Source of the DNA: an uncultured Prevotella sp.
Lineage (GTDB): Bacteria; Bacteroidota; Bacteroidia; Bacteroidales; Bacteroidaceae
DNA: 64,000 bases
Assembly: GCA_900554695.1 (NCBI GenBank)
Contig: USHV01000004.1
Location: forward strand, 1-64,000
Direction of reading: 5' to 3'
In this document: positions 44,850 through 52,977 of the stretch, piece after piece
How the letters are laid out: every line of letters begins with the position of its first letter
Position numbering within the stretch: the first letter of the stretch is position 1
Made by a program: the position numbers and the translations under genes
The notes under the pieces: model-generated
Told to the model about the DNA's origin: nothing
Database searches by the model: none
What the model saw: only the letters and a program-made list of their open reading frames with translations

Positions 44850-45671
44850 ATGAGAAAGGAATTGATTCTTGCGGCAGCATCGCTTTTCTTGTTATACGGC
44901 TGCATGTCGTCATCCGGTTATGGTGCTTATGCCGGTGCCGGTCTTGGTTCTATTCTCGGTTCAGCCATCGGCGGCATAGCCGGCGGACCGCGCGGCAGCG
45001 ACATAGGCACGCTTATAGGTATGGCCGGCGGTGCAGCTCTTGGTGGCGCTGCCGGTGCTCAGGCAGACAGACAACGACAGTCCGCATACGATGATTATGA
45101 CAGCGCCAGACGTCGTGCTACGGTGCGTCGGCAGAGTGAAAACAGACGCCAGGAGAACCGTTACGACGACGCTCAGAGCGGTTTCGATTCGTCTAACACG
45201 GGTGATGACAGGCTCTACGACTTCAATAGCAGCGATTACACGGGCGATTACAGTGCTGGTGAGCAATCTGTCAGTTTGCCCTCGTCCTCGAGCGTTGACG
45301 AGCTTGTTTCCGATTATTCATATTCGCCACACGTCGATATTGTCAACGCGCGTTTCGTTGACGAGAACCACGACAACAAGATCAGTCGTGGTGAGATATG
45401 CAAGGTGATATTCGAAATATACAACCGCGGCGACAAACCTGTTTACAATGTTCGTCCTGTGGTGGTGGATGCCACGTCAAACAAGCACATATACATCTCG
45501 CCGAGTGTCCATGTGGAACATATAGCTCCCGGCCGCGGTGTACGTTACACAGCGATAGTGAAGGCAGACAACCGTCTGAAGAATGGTTCTGTAAGAATAT
45601 GTGTATCGGTGTTGCACGGCGACTCAACCATCTCAAAGGTCAATGAGTTCACTGTTGCTACGAGCAAATAA
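44850..45671 (+). CDS. glycine-zipper outer-membrane lipoprotein
   Basis: This 273-residue protein has a signal peptide ending in the lipobox LLYGC (Cys18), so it is lipid-anchored. Residues about 25-75 form a glycine-zipper region (GAGLGSILGSAIGGIAGG; GMAGGAALGGAAGA), which can insert in membranes. A charged Arg/Asp/Ser linker follows, then a C-terminal beta domain (about 165-273) resembling a CARDB-type Ig fold (FEIYNRGDKPVYNVRPVVVD). An envelope structural or stress role is inference. Confidence 0.75.
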   Translation: MRKELILAAASLFLLYGCMSSSGYGAYAGAGLGSILGSAIGGIAGGPRGSDIGTLIGMAGGAALGGAAGAQADRQRQSAYDDYDSARRRATVRRQSENRRQENRYDDAQSGFDSSNTGDDRLYDFNSSDYTGDYSAGEQSVSLPSSSSVDELVSDYSYSPHVDIVNARFVDENHDNKISRGEICKVIFEIYNRGDKPVYNVRPVVVDATSNKHIYISPSVHVEHIAPGRGVRYTAIVKADNRLKNGSVRICVSVLHGDSTISKVNEFTVATSK

Positions 45672-45680
45672 TGTATAGAG

Positions 45681-45711
45681 GGATATGCCGTGTCTTGTGC
45701 ATATCCTTTTG
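45681..45711 (+). terminator. terminator of the lipoprotein gene
   Basis: A perfect 8-bp stem GGATATGC/GCATATCC with a 10-nt loop is followed by TTTTG. It lies between two convergent genes. Confidence 0.75.
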
Positions 45712-45810
45712 TGCTGTTATTGATATGTCGGGACAGAGGTCATTCTCTTCCCGCAGCTTTTTTTGTTGTCTGTGTATTACCCGCTTGTCCGTCTTTATGA
45801 CGCTCGATGC

Positions 45811-46323
45811 TCATTTGCGCCTGCTTCTGTTTGCGGATCTTTTGCGTGGTGTTGACTGTCGTTTCTGGTTCTTCTTCCATTCATTTGGTATGGTGTAGCC
45901 TTGACTTATTTCTCCGAAGTCAATCTCCGGCAGCTTTATTTCTGATTCCGGTTTGAACGGTACGACGTAGTTGTCCACCGGTTCCACGACAACCATTGCC
46001 ACGCCTTTCGACAGTATGCCGAGCGCTTTTGCCGCGCCCCATGACAGGTCTATTATCCGTCCCCTAACGTGAGGACCTCTGTCTGTCACTTTTACTATGA
46101 CCTCCTTCCCGTTTTCCGGATTCGTCACTCTCAGCATGGTTCCGAAGTCATAGGTCTTATGCGCGCAGGTCAGACTGTCGTGATGTATACGCTCACCGCT
46201 GCTTGTGCGCGCTCCTGTCATCTTTTTCGAGTAATACGAAGCTTTACCCTTCTGTGCCTGAGGGTACAGAAGAGTAAAGCAGAATATTGATATTATTAAT
46301 AATAGGCTTCTTCTATATTTCAC
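45811..46323 (-). CDS. RlpA-like septal ring lytic transglycosylase family protein
   Basis: This 170-residue protein has a signal peptide (about 1-24) and a double-psi beta-barrel: GKASYYSKKMTGARTSSGER and VKVTDRGPHVRGRIIDLSWG are the family blocks, with the catalytic-type Asp in TDRGP. RlpA enzymes cleave bare glycan strands at the septum. No SPOR domain is present, so septal targeting is uncertain; the C-terminus is lysine/arginine rich. The gene starts 26 nt after the glutamate dehydrogenase stop on the same strand. Confidence 0.85.
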   Translation of the reverse strand: MKYRRSLLLIISIFCFTLLYPQAQKGKASYYSKKMTGARTSSGERIHHDSLTCAHKTYDFGTMLRVTNPENGKEVIVKVTDRGPHVRGRIIDLSWGAAKALGILSKGVAMVVVEPVDNYVVPFKPESEIKLPEIDFGEISQGYTIPNEWKKNQKRQSTPRKRSANRSRRK

Positions 46324-46349
46324 AATATCTGTTTAAGTGATACATTTTA

Positions 46350-47687
46350 TTATACTATTCCCTGTGCCATCATGGCGTTTGCAACCTTCATGAATCCGGC
46401 AATGTTGGCGCCTTTCACGTAGTTCACGTATCCGTCGTCCGTCTTACCGTATTTCACGCATTGCTCGTGAATGGAGTGCATTATGTAGTGCAGTTTCTCG
46501 TCCACCTCTTTTGCGCTCCAGCTCAGTCTGATGGCGTTCTGTGTCATCTCCAGTCCTGAAGTGGCAACACCACCTGCGTTCACAGCCTTTCCCGGTGCGA
46601 ACAGTTGTCCGGCAGCTATGAATTTGTCAACAGCCTCTGCCGTACAGCCCATGTTTGATACCTCTGCCACGCACAGAGTCTTGTTTGCCATCAGCATGTC
46701 GGCGTCGTCTCCGTTCAGCTCGTTCTGCGTTGCGCAAGGCAGTGCTATGTCGCATTTCACTTCCCAAGGCTTCTTTCCCGCGTAGAATGTCGCCTCCGGG
46801 AACTCCTCTGCGTAAGGCTGGCAGACGTCGTTGCCGCTTGCTCTAAGCTCCAGCATGTAGTCAATCTTCTCGCCGCTTATTCCGGCCGGATCATATATGT
46901 AGCCGTCAGGTCCGCTTATTGTCACTACTTTCGCACCGAGCTCTGTAGCCTTTGTTGCTGCACCCCATGCCACGTTGCCGAATCCGCTTATGGCTACTGT
47001 CTTGCCTTTTATGTCTATTCCGTGAGTCTGCAACATCTGGTTTACGAAGTACAAACCTCCGAATCCTGTTGCCTCAGGGCGTATGCGTGAGCCGCCCCAT
47101 TCCAGACCCTTGCCTGTGAGCATGCCGCTCCATGTGTGGGTCAGCTTCTTGTAAGCTCCGAACAGGTAGCCTATCTCTCTTGCGCCCACTCCTATGTCGC
47201 CTGCCGGGATATCCTCATCAGGACCGATGTGCCTGTATAGCTCACTCATGAATGCCTGGCAGAATCTCATCACCTCAGCGTCCGAACGTCCGCGTATGGA
47301 GAAGTCCGAGCCACCTTTGCCGCCGCCCATAGGCAGGGTGGTGAGCGCGTTCTTGAATGTCTGCTCAAATCCGAGGAACTTCAGTATTGAGAGGTTAACC
47401 GACGAGTGGAAACGCAGACCACCTTTATACGGACCTATCGCGCTGTTGAACTGTACGCGATAACCAGTGTTCACGTGCACTTCGCCCTTATCGTCAACCC
47501 ATGGCACACGGAAAGTTATCACACGTTCCGGCTCCACCATACGTTCTATTAGCTTCACGCGTTCAAATTCCGGGTGCTTGTTATATTCCTCCTCGATCGA
47601 AAGCAATACTTCTTTTACTGCCTGCAGATATTCCGGCTCGCCGGGATGTCTGAACTCGAGATCGCTCAAAACTTTTTTGACATCCAT
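46350..47687 (-). CDS. gdhA: glutamate dehydrogenase, NADP-type
   Basis: This 445-residue cytosolic enzyme makes glutamate from 2-oxoglutarate and ammonia. Conserved blocks are YKGGLRFHSSVNLSILKFLG, the catalytic lysine loop LPMGGGKGGSDF and the nucleotide-binding fold VAISGFGNVAWGAATKATEL. The length fits the hexameric small form. Bacteroidales usually use it for ammonium assimilation. It has a consensus promoter and may carry the RlpA gene in the same transcript. Confidence 0.96.
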   Translation of the reverse strand: MDVKKVLSDLEFRHPGEPEYLQAVKEVLLSIEEEYNKHPEFERVKLIERMVEPERVITFRVPWVDDKGEVHVNTGYRVQFNSAIGPYKGGLRFHSSVNLSILKFLGFEQTFKNALTTLPMGGGKGGSDFSIRGRSDAEVMRFCQAFMSELYRHIGPDEDIPAGDIGVGAREIGYLFGAYKKLTHTWSGMLTGKGLEWGGSRIRPEATGFGGLYFVNQMLQTHGIDIKGKTVAISGFGNVAWGAATKATELGAKVVTISGPDGYIYDPAGISGEKIDYMLELRASGNDVCQPYAEEFPEATFYAGKKPWEVKCDIALPCATQNELNGDDADMLMANKTLCVAEVSNMGCTAEAVDKFIAAGQLFAPGKAVNAGGVATSGLEMTQNAIRLSWSAKEVDEKLHYIMHSIHEQCVKYGKTDDGYVNYVKGANIAGFMKVANAMMAQGIV

Positions 47688-47742
47688 AATATTATTCTTT
47701 TAGGTTGGTTTTCGATTTATGTCTTTGTGTCATTACACATCG

Positions 47743-47774
47743 CAAATATAGCTTTATTTTGCCTTGCTTCCAAA
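47743..47774 (-). promoter_or_regulatory. promoter of gdhA
   Basis: On the minus strand, TTTG (47771-47774) and TATATTTG (47743-47750) are 20 nt apart, a consensus match. The leader is about 50 nt. Confidence 0.8.
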
Positions 47775-48185
47775 TGAAAAACTCTATTTTTAGTGATAAT
47801 GTGTTTACAAATGTAAATTCAACCACTTTTGCTTACAACCTGTAAGCGCTGCGCCCGAATGGCGTGACAGTCTTTCTCTGCCGGTGAGTCAATCTTGAGT
47901 TCTTAATCCTATATATATTATTTCGCTATTGTTGCGTTACTGATAAATCGTGCCGGTGTCTCCACCGCTTGTCCGTTGTATTGATATCGTCATTCGTTCT
48001 TCAGTCACTCATTCCCATGTATGCCTCTTAATCCATCTTCATTATGCGACGGTAAAGCCATAAATCTAAATATTACACATTATGCACATGTCCATTTCTT
48101 ATCGAGTCTCAGTCCTTTTCCAAATAAGTGTAATTGTGGCCTGTGTCTCGATATGAATGTTATGCACACCATATATATAAATAAT

Positions 48186-48224
48186 AAGACTGCCACTGTG
48201 GATGTTTGTTTCAGTGGCAGTCTT
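48186..48224 (-). terminator. terminator downstream of metY
   Basis: A perfect 13-bp stem AAGACTGCCACTG/CAGTGGCAGTCTT with a 13-nt loop lies 49 nt after the metY stop. On the minus strand it is followed by an AT-rich run. Confidence 0.75.
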
Positions 48225-48272
48225 TAAGTTTTATTGCAGTACGGCGCAGCGCGCCATATCTCGATGTCTGTT

Positions 48273-49559
48273 TTATCCTATTTTGTCCAATGCCTGACGG
48301 ATGTCATCTATTATGTCGTCGGCGTCCTCAATGCCGACCGACAGTCTCATCAGGTCAGGAGCTATTCCTGCTTCTCTCAGTTGTTCTTCAGACAGCTGGC
48401 GGTGTGTGTGGCTTGCCGGGTGCAGGATGCATGTGCGGGCGTCTGCCACGTGTGTCACGATGCTTACCAGCTGCAGCGAGTCCATGAACTTCACGGCTGT
48501 CTTCTGATCGCCCTTCAGTCCGAAGGCCAGCACTCCGCACGAACCGTTGGGCAGATACTTCTTTGCCAATTCGTGGAATTCGTCGCCCTCCAGTCCGCTG
48601 TAATGAACCCAAGCCACGCGACTGTCGTTCTTCAGGAACTCTGCCACGCGCTGAGCGTTGCGGCAGTGCTGCGGCATACGCAGGTGCAGGGTCTCCAGTC
48701 CGAGGTTCAGCAGGAACGAGTTCATAGGTGCCGGTGTCGAGCCGAGGTCGCGCATGAGCTGTGCCACGAGCTTCGTCATGTAAGCCATCTTTCCGAACGC
48801 CTTGGTGTAGGTCAGTCCGTGATAAGACTCGTCAGGAGTGCAGAGTCCGGGATACTTATCGGCATGTGCGTCCCAGTCGAAGTTGCCGCTGTCCACTACG
48901 CATCCGCCCACCTGTGTGGCGTGGCCGTCCATGTATTTTGTCGTAGAGTGTGTCACGATGTCACATCCCCATTCAAACGGGCGGCAGTTGATAGGTGTCG
49001 CAAATGTGTTGTCCACAATCAGCGGCACGCCGTTCTTGTGAGCTATGCGTGCGAACTTCTCAATGTCGAGCACCTTGCAGCCCGGGTTGGATATTGTTTC
49101 GCCGAAGAGCAGCTTGGTGTTCGGTCGGAACGCAGCCTGGATCTCCTCCTCGCTTGCCTCCGGATTTACGAATGTACATTCTATTCCGAGCTTCTTCATC
49201 GTCACGCCGAACAGGTTGTACGTGCCTCCGTATATCTCGTTTGAAGCCACGAGGTGGTCGCCTGCGCCGCAGATGTTGAACACGGCGTAGAAGTTAGCAG
49301 CCTGACCGCTCGATGTAAGCATTGCTCCCACGCCGCCCTCGAGTGCCGCAATCTTCTTTGCCACTGCGTCGTTGGTAGGGTTCTGGAGTCGGGTGTAGAA
49401 ATAGCCTTCCTTCTTCAGGTCGAACAACATGGCCATCTCGTCACTGTCGTCATATTTGAAAGTAGTGCTCTGTACTATCGGCACCACGCGCGATTCTCCG
49501 TTCTTCGGTTGCCATCCTGCCTGTACGCAGAGAGTGGCAGGTTTCAGATTTTTCTTCAT
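48273..49559 (-). CDS. metY: O-acetylhomoserine sulfhydrylase (PLP-dependent)
   Basis: This 428-residue enzyme of the Cys/Met PLP family makes homocysteine from O-acetylhomoserine and sulfide. The PLP lysine lies in VTHSTTKYMDGHATQVGGCV, and VDNTFATPINCRPFEWG and LRLSVGIEDADDIIDDI are family blocks. The length is that of the MetY branch (about 430) rather than the shorter MetB/MetC enzymes. It is a single gene with its own promoter. A SAM-type riboswitch is not seen upstream. Confidence 0.92.
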   Translation of the reverse strand: MKKNLKPATLCVQAGWQPKNGESRVVPIVQSTTFKYDDSDEMAMLFDLKKEGYFYTRLQNPTNDAVAKKIAALEGGVGAMLTSSGQAANFYAVFNICGAGDHLVASNEIYGGTYNLFGVTMKKLGIECTFVNPEASEEEIQAAFRPNTKLLFGETISNPGCKVLDIEKFARIAHKNGVPLIVDNTFATPINCRPFEWGCDIVTHSTTKYMDGHATQVGGCVVDSGNFDWDAHADKYPGLCTPDESYHGLTYTKAFGKMAYMTKLVAQLMRDLGSTPAPMNSFLLNLGLETLHLRMPQHCRNAQRVAEFLKNDSRVAWVHYSGLEGDEFHELAKKYLPNGSCGVLAFGLKGDQKTAVKFMDSLQLVSIVTHVADARTCILHPASHTHRQLSEEQLREAGIAPDLMRLSVGIEDADDIIDDIRQALDKIG

Positions 49560-49611
49560 ACTTCTGTCCTTTTGTTATAAGTTTGTTATCACTGTATCCA
49601 AATACAGCGTG

Positions 49612-49619
49612 CAAATTTA
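49612..49619 (-). promoter_or_regulatory. -7 element of metY
   Basis: The minus strand reads TAAATTTG, a consensus -7 match, 52 nt before the start codon. The -33 element is not clear. Confidence 0.55.
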
Positions 49620-49775
49620 ATAAAAAACGCTGTAAAAATTACAGATTGTAGTCGTGCTTTAGGTTTTATTTTATATTTGTTAATTATCCGGACGCCTTTT
49701 CTTCGTTTCTATATATGCTGTCGTTATGACTTCATGCAGGTAGTGAAGCAAAATAAGCAGTCCGGGTTGTCTGTA

Positions 49776-50171
49776 TTATGAAATGAAGAAAAGCACAACA
49801 CTCACTAAAAAATAAGCAAAAAATACAATCCATAATGCATATGCAGATATTGTCCACAGCATCTTGCTGATGAACGGTTCTTTTTTGAAAATCGGAATAT
49901 ACTTTTCAAAGATTCCGTCTTTAAAATATTTTTTTTCAATTATGTACATGATATAAAGATCAAGAAATAAAGCGGCAACCATGATAGTACAAAGCGGAAC
50001 AGCTCCCAGTGATATCATATATTTTAGTCCGATGATACTCAGTAAATTGCATATCAATCCGCAGACTAATCCGTGTGTTATTAAACCAATTCTTTGGTCT
50101 GCTATGTTTTCGATCCTTTCGATGGTTTAAAAACCGTATTTCAATCGGTTTATAAAATTCTCTATACTCAT
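49776..50171 (-). pseudogene. small membrane protein, copy 1, interrupted by an in-frame stop
   Basis: An ATG at 50169-50171 opens MSIENFINRLKYGF, then a TAA at codon 15. The same frame continues uninterrupted through TIERIENIADQRIGL to a 93-residue region starting MICNLLSIIGLKYM and ending VVLFFIS, with two or three hydrophobic spans. Copy 2 has a Tyr codon at the matching position. The full protein would be about 131 residues. Function unknown. A short protein from an internal ATG at 50057 remains possible. Confidence 0.65.
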
Positions 50172-50237
50172 TTAATATGTCCCCAAAAAAATATTATGGT
50201 GATTATTAATATTGAACAGAAAACCGTAGAAACCGTA

Positions 50238-50631
50238 TTATGAACCGAAGAAAAGCACAATACTCACTAAAAAATATGCAGAGCTTACAGCTAATAACGC
50301 ATACGCAAATATTGACCATAGTGTCTTGCTGATGAACGATTCCCTTTTGAAAATAGGTTTATACTTCTCAAAAAGTTCGCCTGTCAGAATTTTTCTATTA
50401 ATCATGCTCAAAATAAATATATTAGACACTAAAACTGTAATCAAAATAGCAGTAATCGGCACGGCTCCCAACGAAAGCATGTTTTTGAATCCGATGATGC
50501 TTAATAAATTGCTTTCTGTTCCTATTGAAATACCAATCTCTATATGAAACCCTTCTTTCTGCTCTGGCTTCAAAACTTTCAACTGTATAAAAAGCGTATT
50601 TTAGTCTGTTAAAAAATCTCTCTATGTTCAT
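50238..50631 (-). pseudogene. small membrane protein, copy 2, frameshifted
   Basis: The ATG at 50631 opens MNIERFFNRLKYAFYTVESFE, clearly homologous to copy 1, but around codons 26-30 the homology moves to another frame, which runs through NLLSIIGFKNMLSLGAVP to the end SAYFLVSIVLFFGS. An internal ATG at 50582 gives a 114-residue product whose first 25 residues are not homologous to copy 1. The two copies are 66 bp apart and form a tandem duplication. Confidence 0.62.
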
Positions 50632-50859
50632 TAAGATAATCTTTTATATATCGCATTTCGCCGGATATTGCTCTACGTGCATGCGCTTTTTGTCCTTCCG
50701 GATATGTCCGGCACATGCCATGTCGTTTCTTCTTTTGTCCCTTCTTCCGTGTTTCCCGCATAGTTGAACGCTGTCCGGTCAGACAAAAGACATACAAAGG
50801 TACAAAAATAATATGTAAGTGTGATGCCGCGTGATGTCGTATTTCCTTATGCCGCATAG

Positions 50860-51939
50860 CTATTTGTAAGCCTTCCTGTCGAGCAGTACACCCCAGGCAA
50901 AGTCTTTCACCGCCTTCTCGTTCTCTGCGGTGAACTTTGTCACATGCACCACCTTTCCCCCGCGCACCTCTCTTATCTCGGCGTCAGTGAATATGTCCGG
51001 CAGCCATGCGTGCATGAAAGTGCCGTCGCAGAATCCGTCAGCCTTCTTCTCGGCACCCGAATATTCGTTGCGGTTTCTGAACTGATGCACCATGTACGAC
51101 AGCATCGGCACGTTCATGCCGGTCAGCAATCTCCACTCTCCGCTGTTCTCGTCGTTGTCCTTCGCTTCGCAGTTGTCGGGCCGCAGCAGCACGTTCCACT
51201 CGCTCTGACAGAATTTACCTATCCACCAGTTGTCGTTGCCCCAGCTCACCACTCTGAAGTTGCCGCACACTAAGCGTGACGCCCATTCGTAATGACCGTT
51301 ATATACGCGTGCGTCGGTATAATACACTATGCATTTCTCCGCTATCGAAGGATCCATGACGTATGCCGACGCCAGCGTGGCCGCCTGTCCGCCGATGTTT
51401 ATTATAACGGGCCGTTCGGGGTCTTTCTCATACTGTTCGTTTATCAGCCTCACATACAGCCGTGCCCCTTCCGAAGGCTTGTTTTCTCCCGCCTTTTCGC
51501 TTTCCGCCTCGGTGCCTATGGTTATGCCGGGTATGCGGTCGGTGTTGCGGCAGCTTCTCATGGCGTAGTCGCGCGATTCCTCGGCCGTCTTTATCCAGTC
51601 AGGATGAGAGAACGTCCAAAAGTCGGTAAGCACGGGCGTCACTATCAGCGCCGCCAGATTCATCCTTTTCAGTGCCGTCATGGTATACATCCATTCGTCG
51701 TCGAACATGTCGTCATACACATCGTTGTCGTATATCACCGGGTTTGTCACCTTCTTGCCTTTCTTCACCGTCACGCCGTGTATGTACAGTCCCTTAGGGT
51801 AGCCCGGCCTGTCAAATCCCCAGTCGCCGATTTCCGGATTCGGATTTTTTGCCCAGTCGGTGGTCTTCGGGTTCCAGTGTGCCGCGTGCAGACCTATGCA
51901 TGCGCACAGCGCGACAATTATCAGTGTAAGTCGTTTCAT
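50860..51939 (-). CDS. secreted nucleoside hydrolase-like protein
   Basis: This 359-residue protein has a signal peptide (about 1-19, ending LHAA). The segment NPVIYDNDVYDDMFDDEWMY has an Asp cluster resembling the calcium site of inosine-uridine nucleoside hydrolases, and later VIINIGGQAATLASA fits the fold. The closest known set is the nucleoside hydrolase-like domain of Sde182-type polysaccharide-binding proteins. Whether it cleaves nucleosides or glycans cannot be told. It is followed by no clear operon partner. Confidence 0.55.
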   Translation of the reverse strand: MKRLTLIIVALCACIGLHAAHWNPKTTDWAKNPNPEIGDWGFDRPGYPKGLYIHGVTVKKGKKVTNPVIYDNDVYDDMFDDEWMYTMTALKRMNLAALIVTPVLTDFWTFSHPDWIKTAEESRDYAMRSCRNTDRIPGITIGTEAESEKAGENKPSEGARLYVRLINEQYEKDPERPVIINIGGQAATLASAYVMDPSIAEKCIVYYTDARVYNGHYEWASRLVCGNFRVVSWGNDNWWIGKFCQSEWNVLLRPDNCEAKDNDENSGEWRLLTGMNVPMLSYMVHQFRNRNEYSGAEKKADGFCDGTFMHAWLPDIFTDAEIREVRGGKVVHVTKFTAENEKAVKDFAWGVLLDRKAYK

Positions 51940-52079
51940 AGTGGTTGTTTTCTGGTTATGCGGTTGCGTTTTTAGTCAGTGTCGGGTCTTATGTGTCCAT
52001 GAGGCGTTTACGTGCCGTCATGCCATGTGGCTGTCGGTGTTACGATTGCTTGTCCGGTTATGTTTTATGGTTGTTATGG

Positions 52080-52087
52080 CAAATATA
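52080..52087 (-). promoter_or_regulatory. -7 element of the nucleoside hydrolase-like gene
   Basis: The minus strand reads TATATTTG, a consensus -7, about 140 nt before the start codon. The -33 element is unclear. Confidence 0.45.
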
Positions 52088-52393
52088 GTGTTTTAATTTT
52101 AAACCGACGTTTTGCCTGCCGTGTTTTTTCTTTCGCGTCATACATAATTGTGTCGCGTCCTCGATGCGCTTCTTTCCGATGCGGTTGTGCATGGTTGTGT
52201 CAGCCCGTTCACGCTGTGTTTTTCCAACGTTCGGAAAATATTCTCGTTTAATTTTATTAACACTTTTCGCCCGAAACGGTGCATTTTGAATGTTAAATAC
52301 GGTGCGTATTTTTCTCCGTTCCGACTCACGTTTTAGAAGATTGCAGCGTACGATTAAGGGCTTTTCTCAACCGTAAAAGCGGGGTGGGGATGG

Positions 52394-52518
52394 CGTTCGG
52401 TGCAATTTGTCTTGCGAAATGGGCTTTATTGCATGCCGAAATGGTGCATTTCATAGGGTGAAAAAGGCTTTATCGTGGTGCGAAAGAGCCTTTTTCGTAA
52501 GTCGAAATGGGCTCTTTC
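52394..52518. repeat. degenerate 22-bp-period array C with palindromic core
   Basis: Units start at 52416, 52438, 52460, 52482 and 52504, exactly 22 bp apart, with a weaker one at 52394. Cores are GAAATGGGCTTTATT, GAAATGGTGCATTTC, GAAAAAGGCTTTATC, GAAAGAGCCTTTTTC and GAAATGGGCTCTTTC, most with inverted symmetry, separated by 7-bp spacers. Confidence 0.75.
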
Positions 52519-52893
52519 AGAAGACAGTCATATCTTTTTTGTAAGGACATTTTGCGTAATGCGTTGATACACAGCAGAATGGATAAAGTGCCTCAAAACT
52601 CGCGAATTTCGCCGCAAAGTTTTGTTTTGAGAAACAATCGCGTTAAATCAGCGTTAATAAATGTTATCGTGAGCTGCGAAAAGCATGGAAAATAGCAGTT
52701 GGCTGATGATTGTACATGTTGCCAGTTTTGCGGCATGGAATGTTTATTATGTGATGATACGTGATTGTGGGGCGTCTCGGTTCTTGAGTTATCAACAGGC
52801 GTATTAACGGCGGAATGTATATTCATGGACAATGATTTGTGTCGGGAAATTTTGTTTCCAATGATAAATTGCACACAAAGCAGTGTCAATGAG

Positions 52894-52942
52894 AAACCCT
52901 CTTGAGGGTTGGATAAGAACAGTCCTACTCTCAAGAGGGATT
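52894..52942 (-). terminator. hairpin downstream of the GxGYxYP gene
   Basis: AAACCCTCTTGAG (52894-52906) pairs with CTCAAGAGGGATT (52930-52942) with one mismatch. It lies just after the stop of the minus-strand gene. The T-run is better on the plus strand, so it may be bidirectional. Confidence 0.55.
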
Positions 52943-52977
52943 CATGTTTTTATGTCCCGGATTGTAGACTAACGGTG

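Larger units (their letters stand above)
47688..48272. other. 585-bp gap with gdhA promoter and metY terminator
   Basis: Only the gdhA promoter (47743-47774) and a hairpin (48186-48224) are recognised. Short plus-strand frames here have no coding signs. Confidence 0.55.
51940..52977. other. 1-kb non-coding gap
   Basis: It contains a promoter for the minus-strand gene at 50860-51939, a 22-bp-period array (52394-52518) and a hairpin (52894-52942). I see no gene. Confidence 0.55.

Noticed and set aside
48234..49244. 336-residue open frame on the plus strand opposite metY
   Set aside because: It is antisense to a well-conserved PLP enzyme and has composition typical of a shadow frame, without a domain.
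49560..49775. SAM riboswitch upstream of metY
   Set aside because: No recognisable SAM riboswitch core or associated terminator was found.
51292..51975. 227-residue open frame on the plus strand
   Set aside because: Antisense to the secreted nucleoside hydrolase-like gene, no motif.
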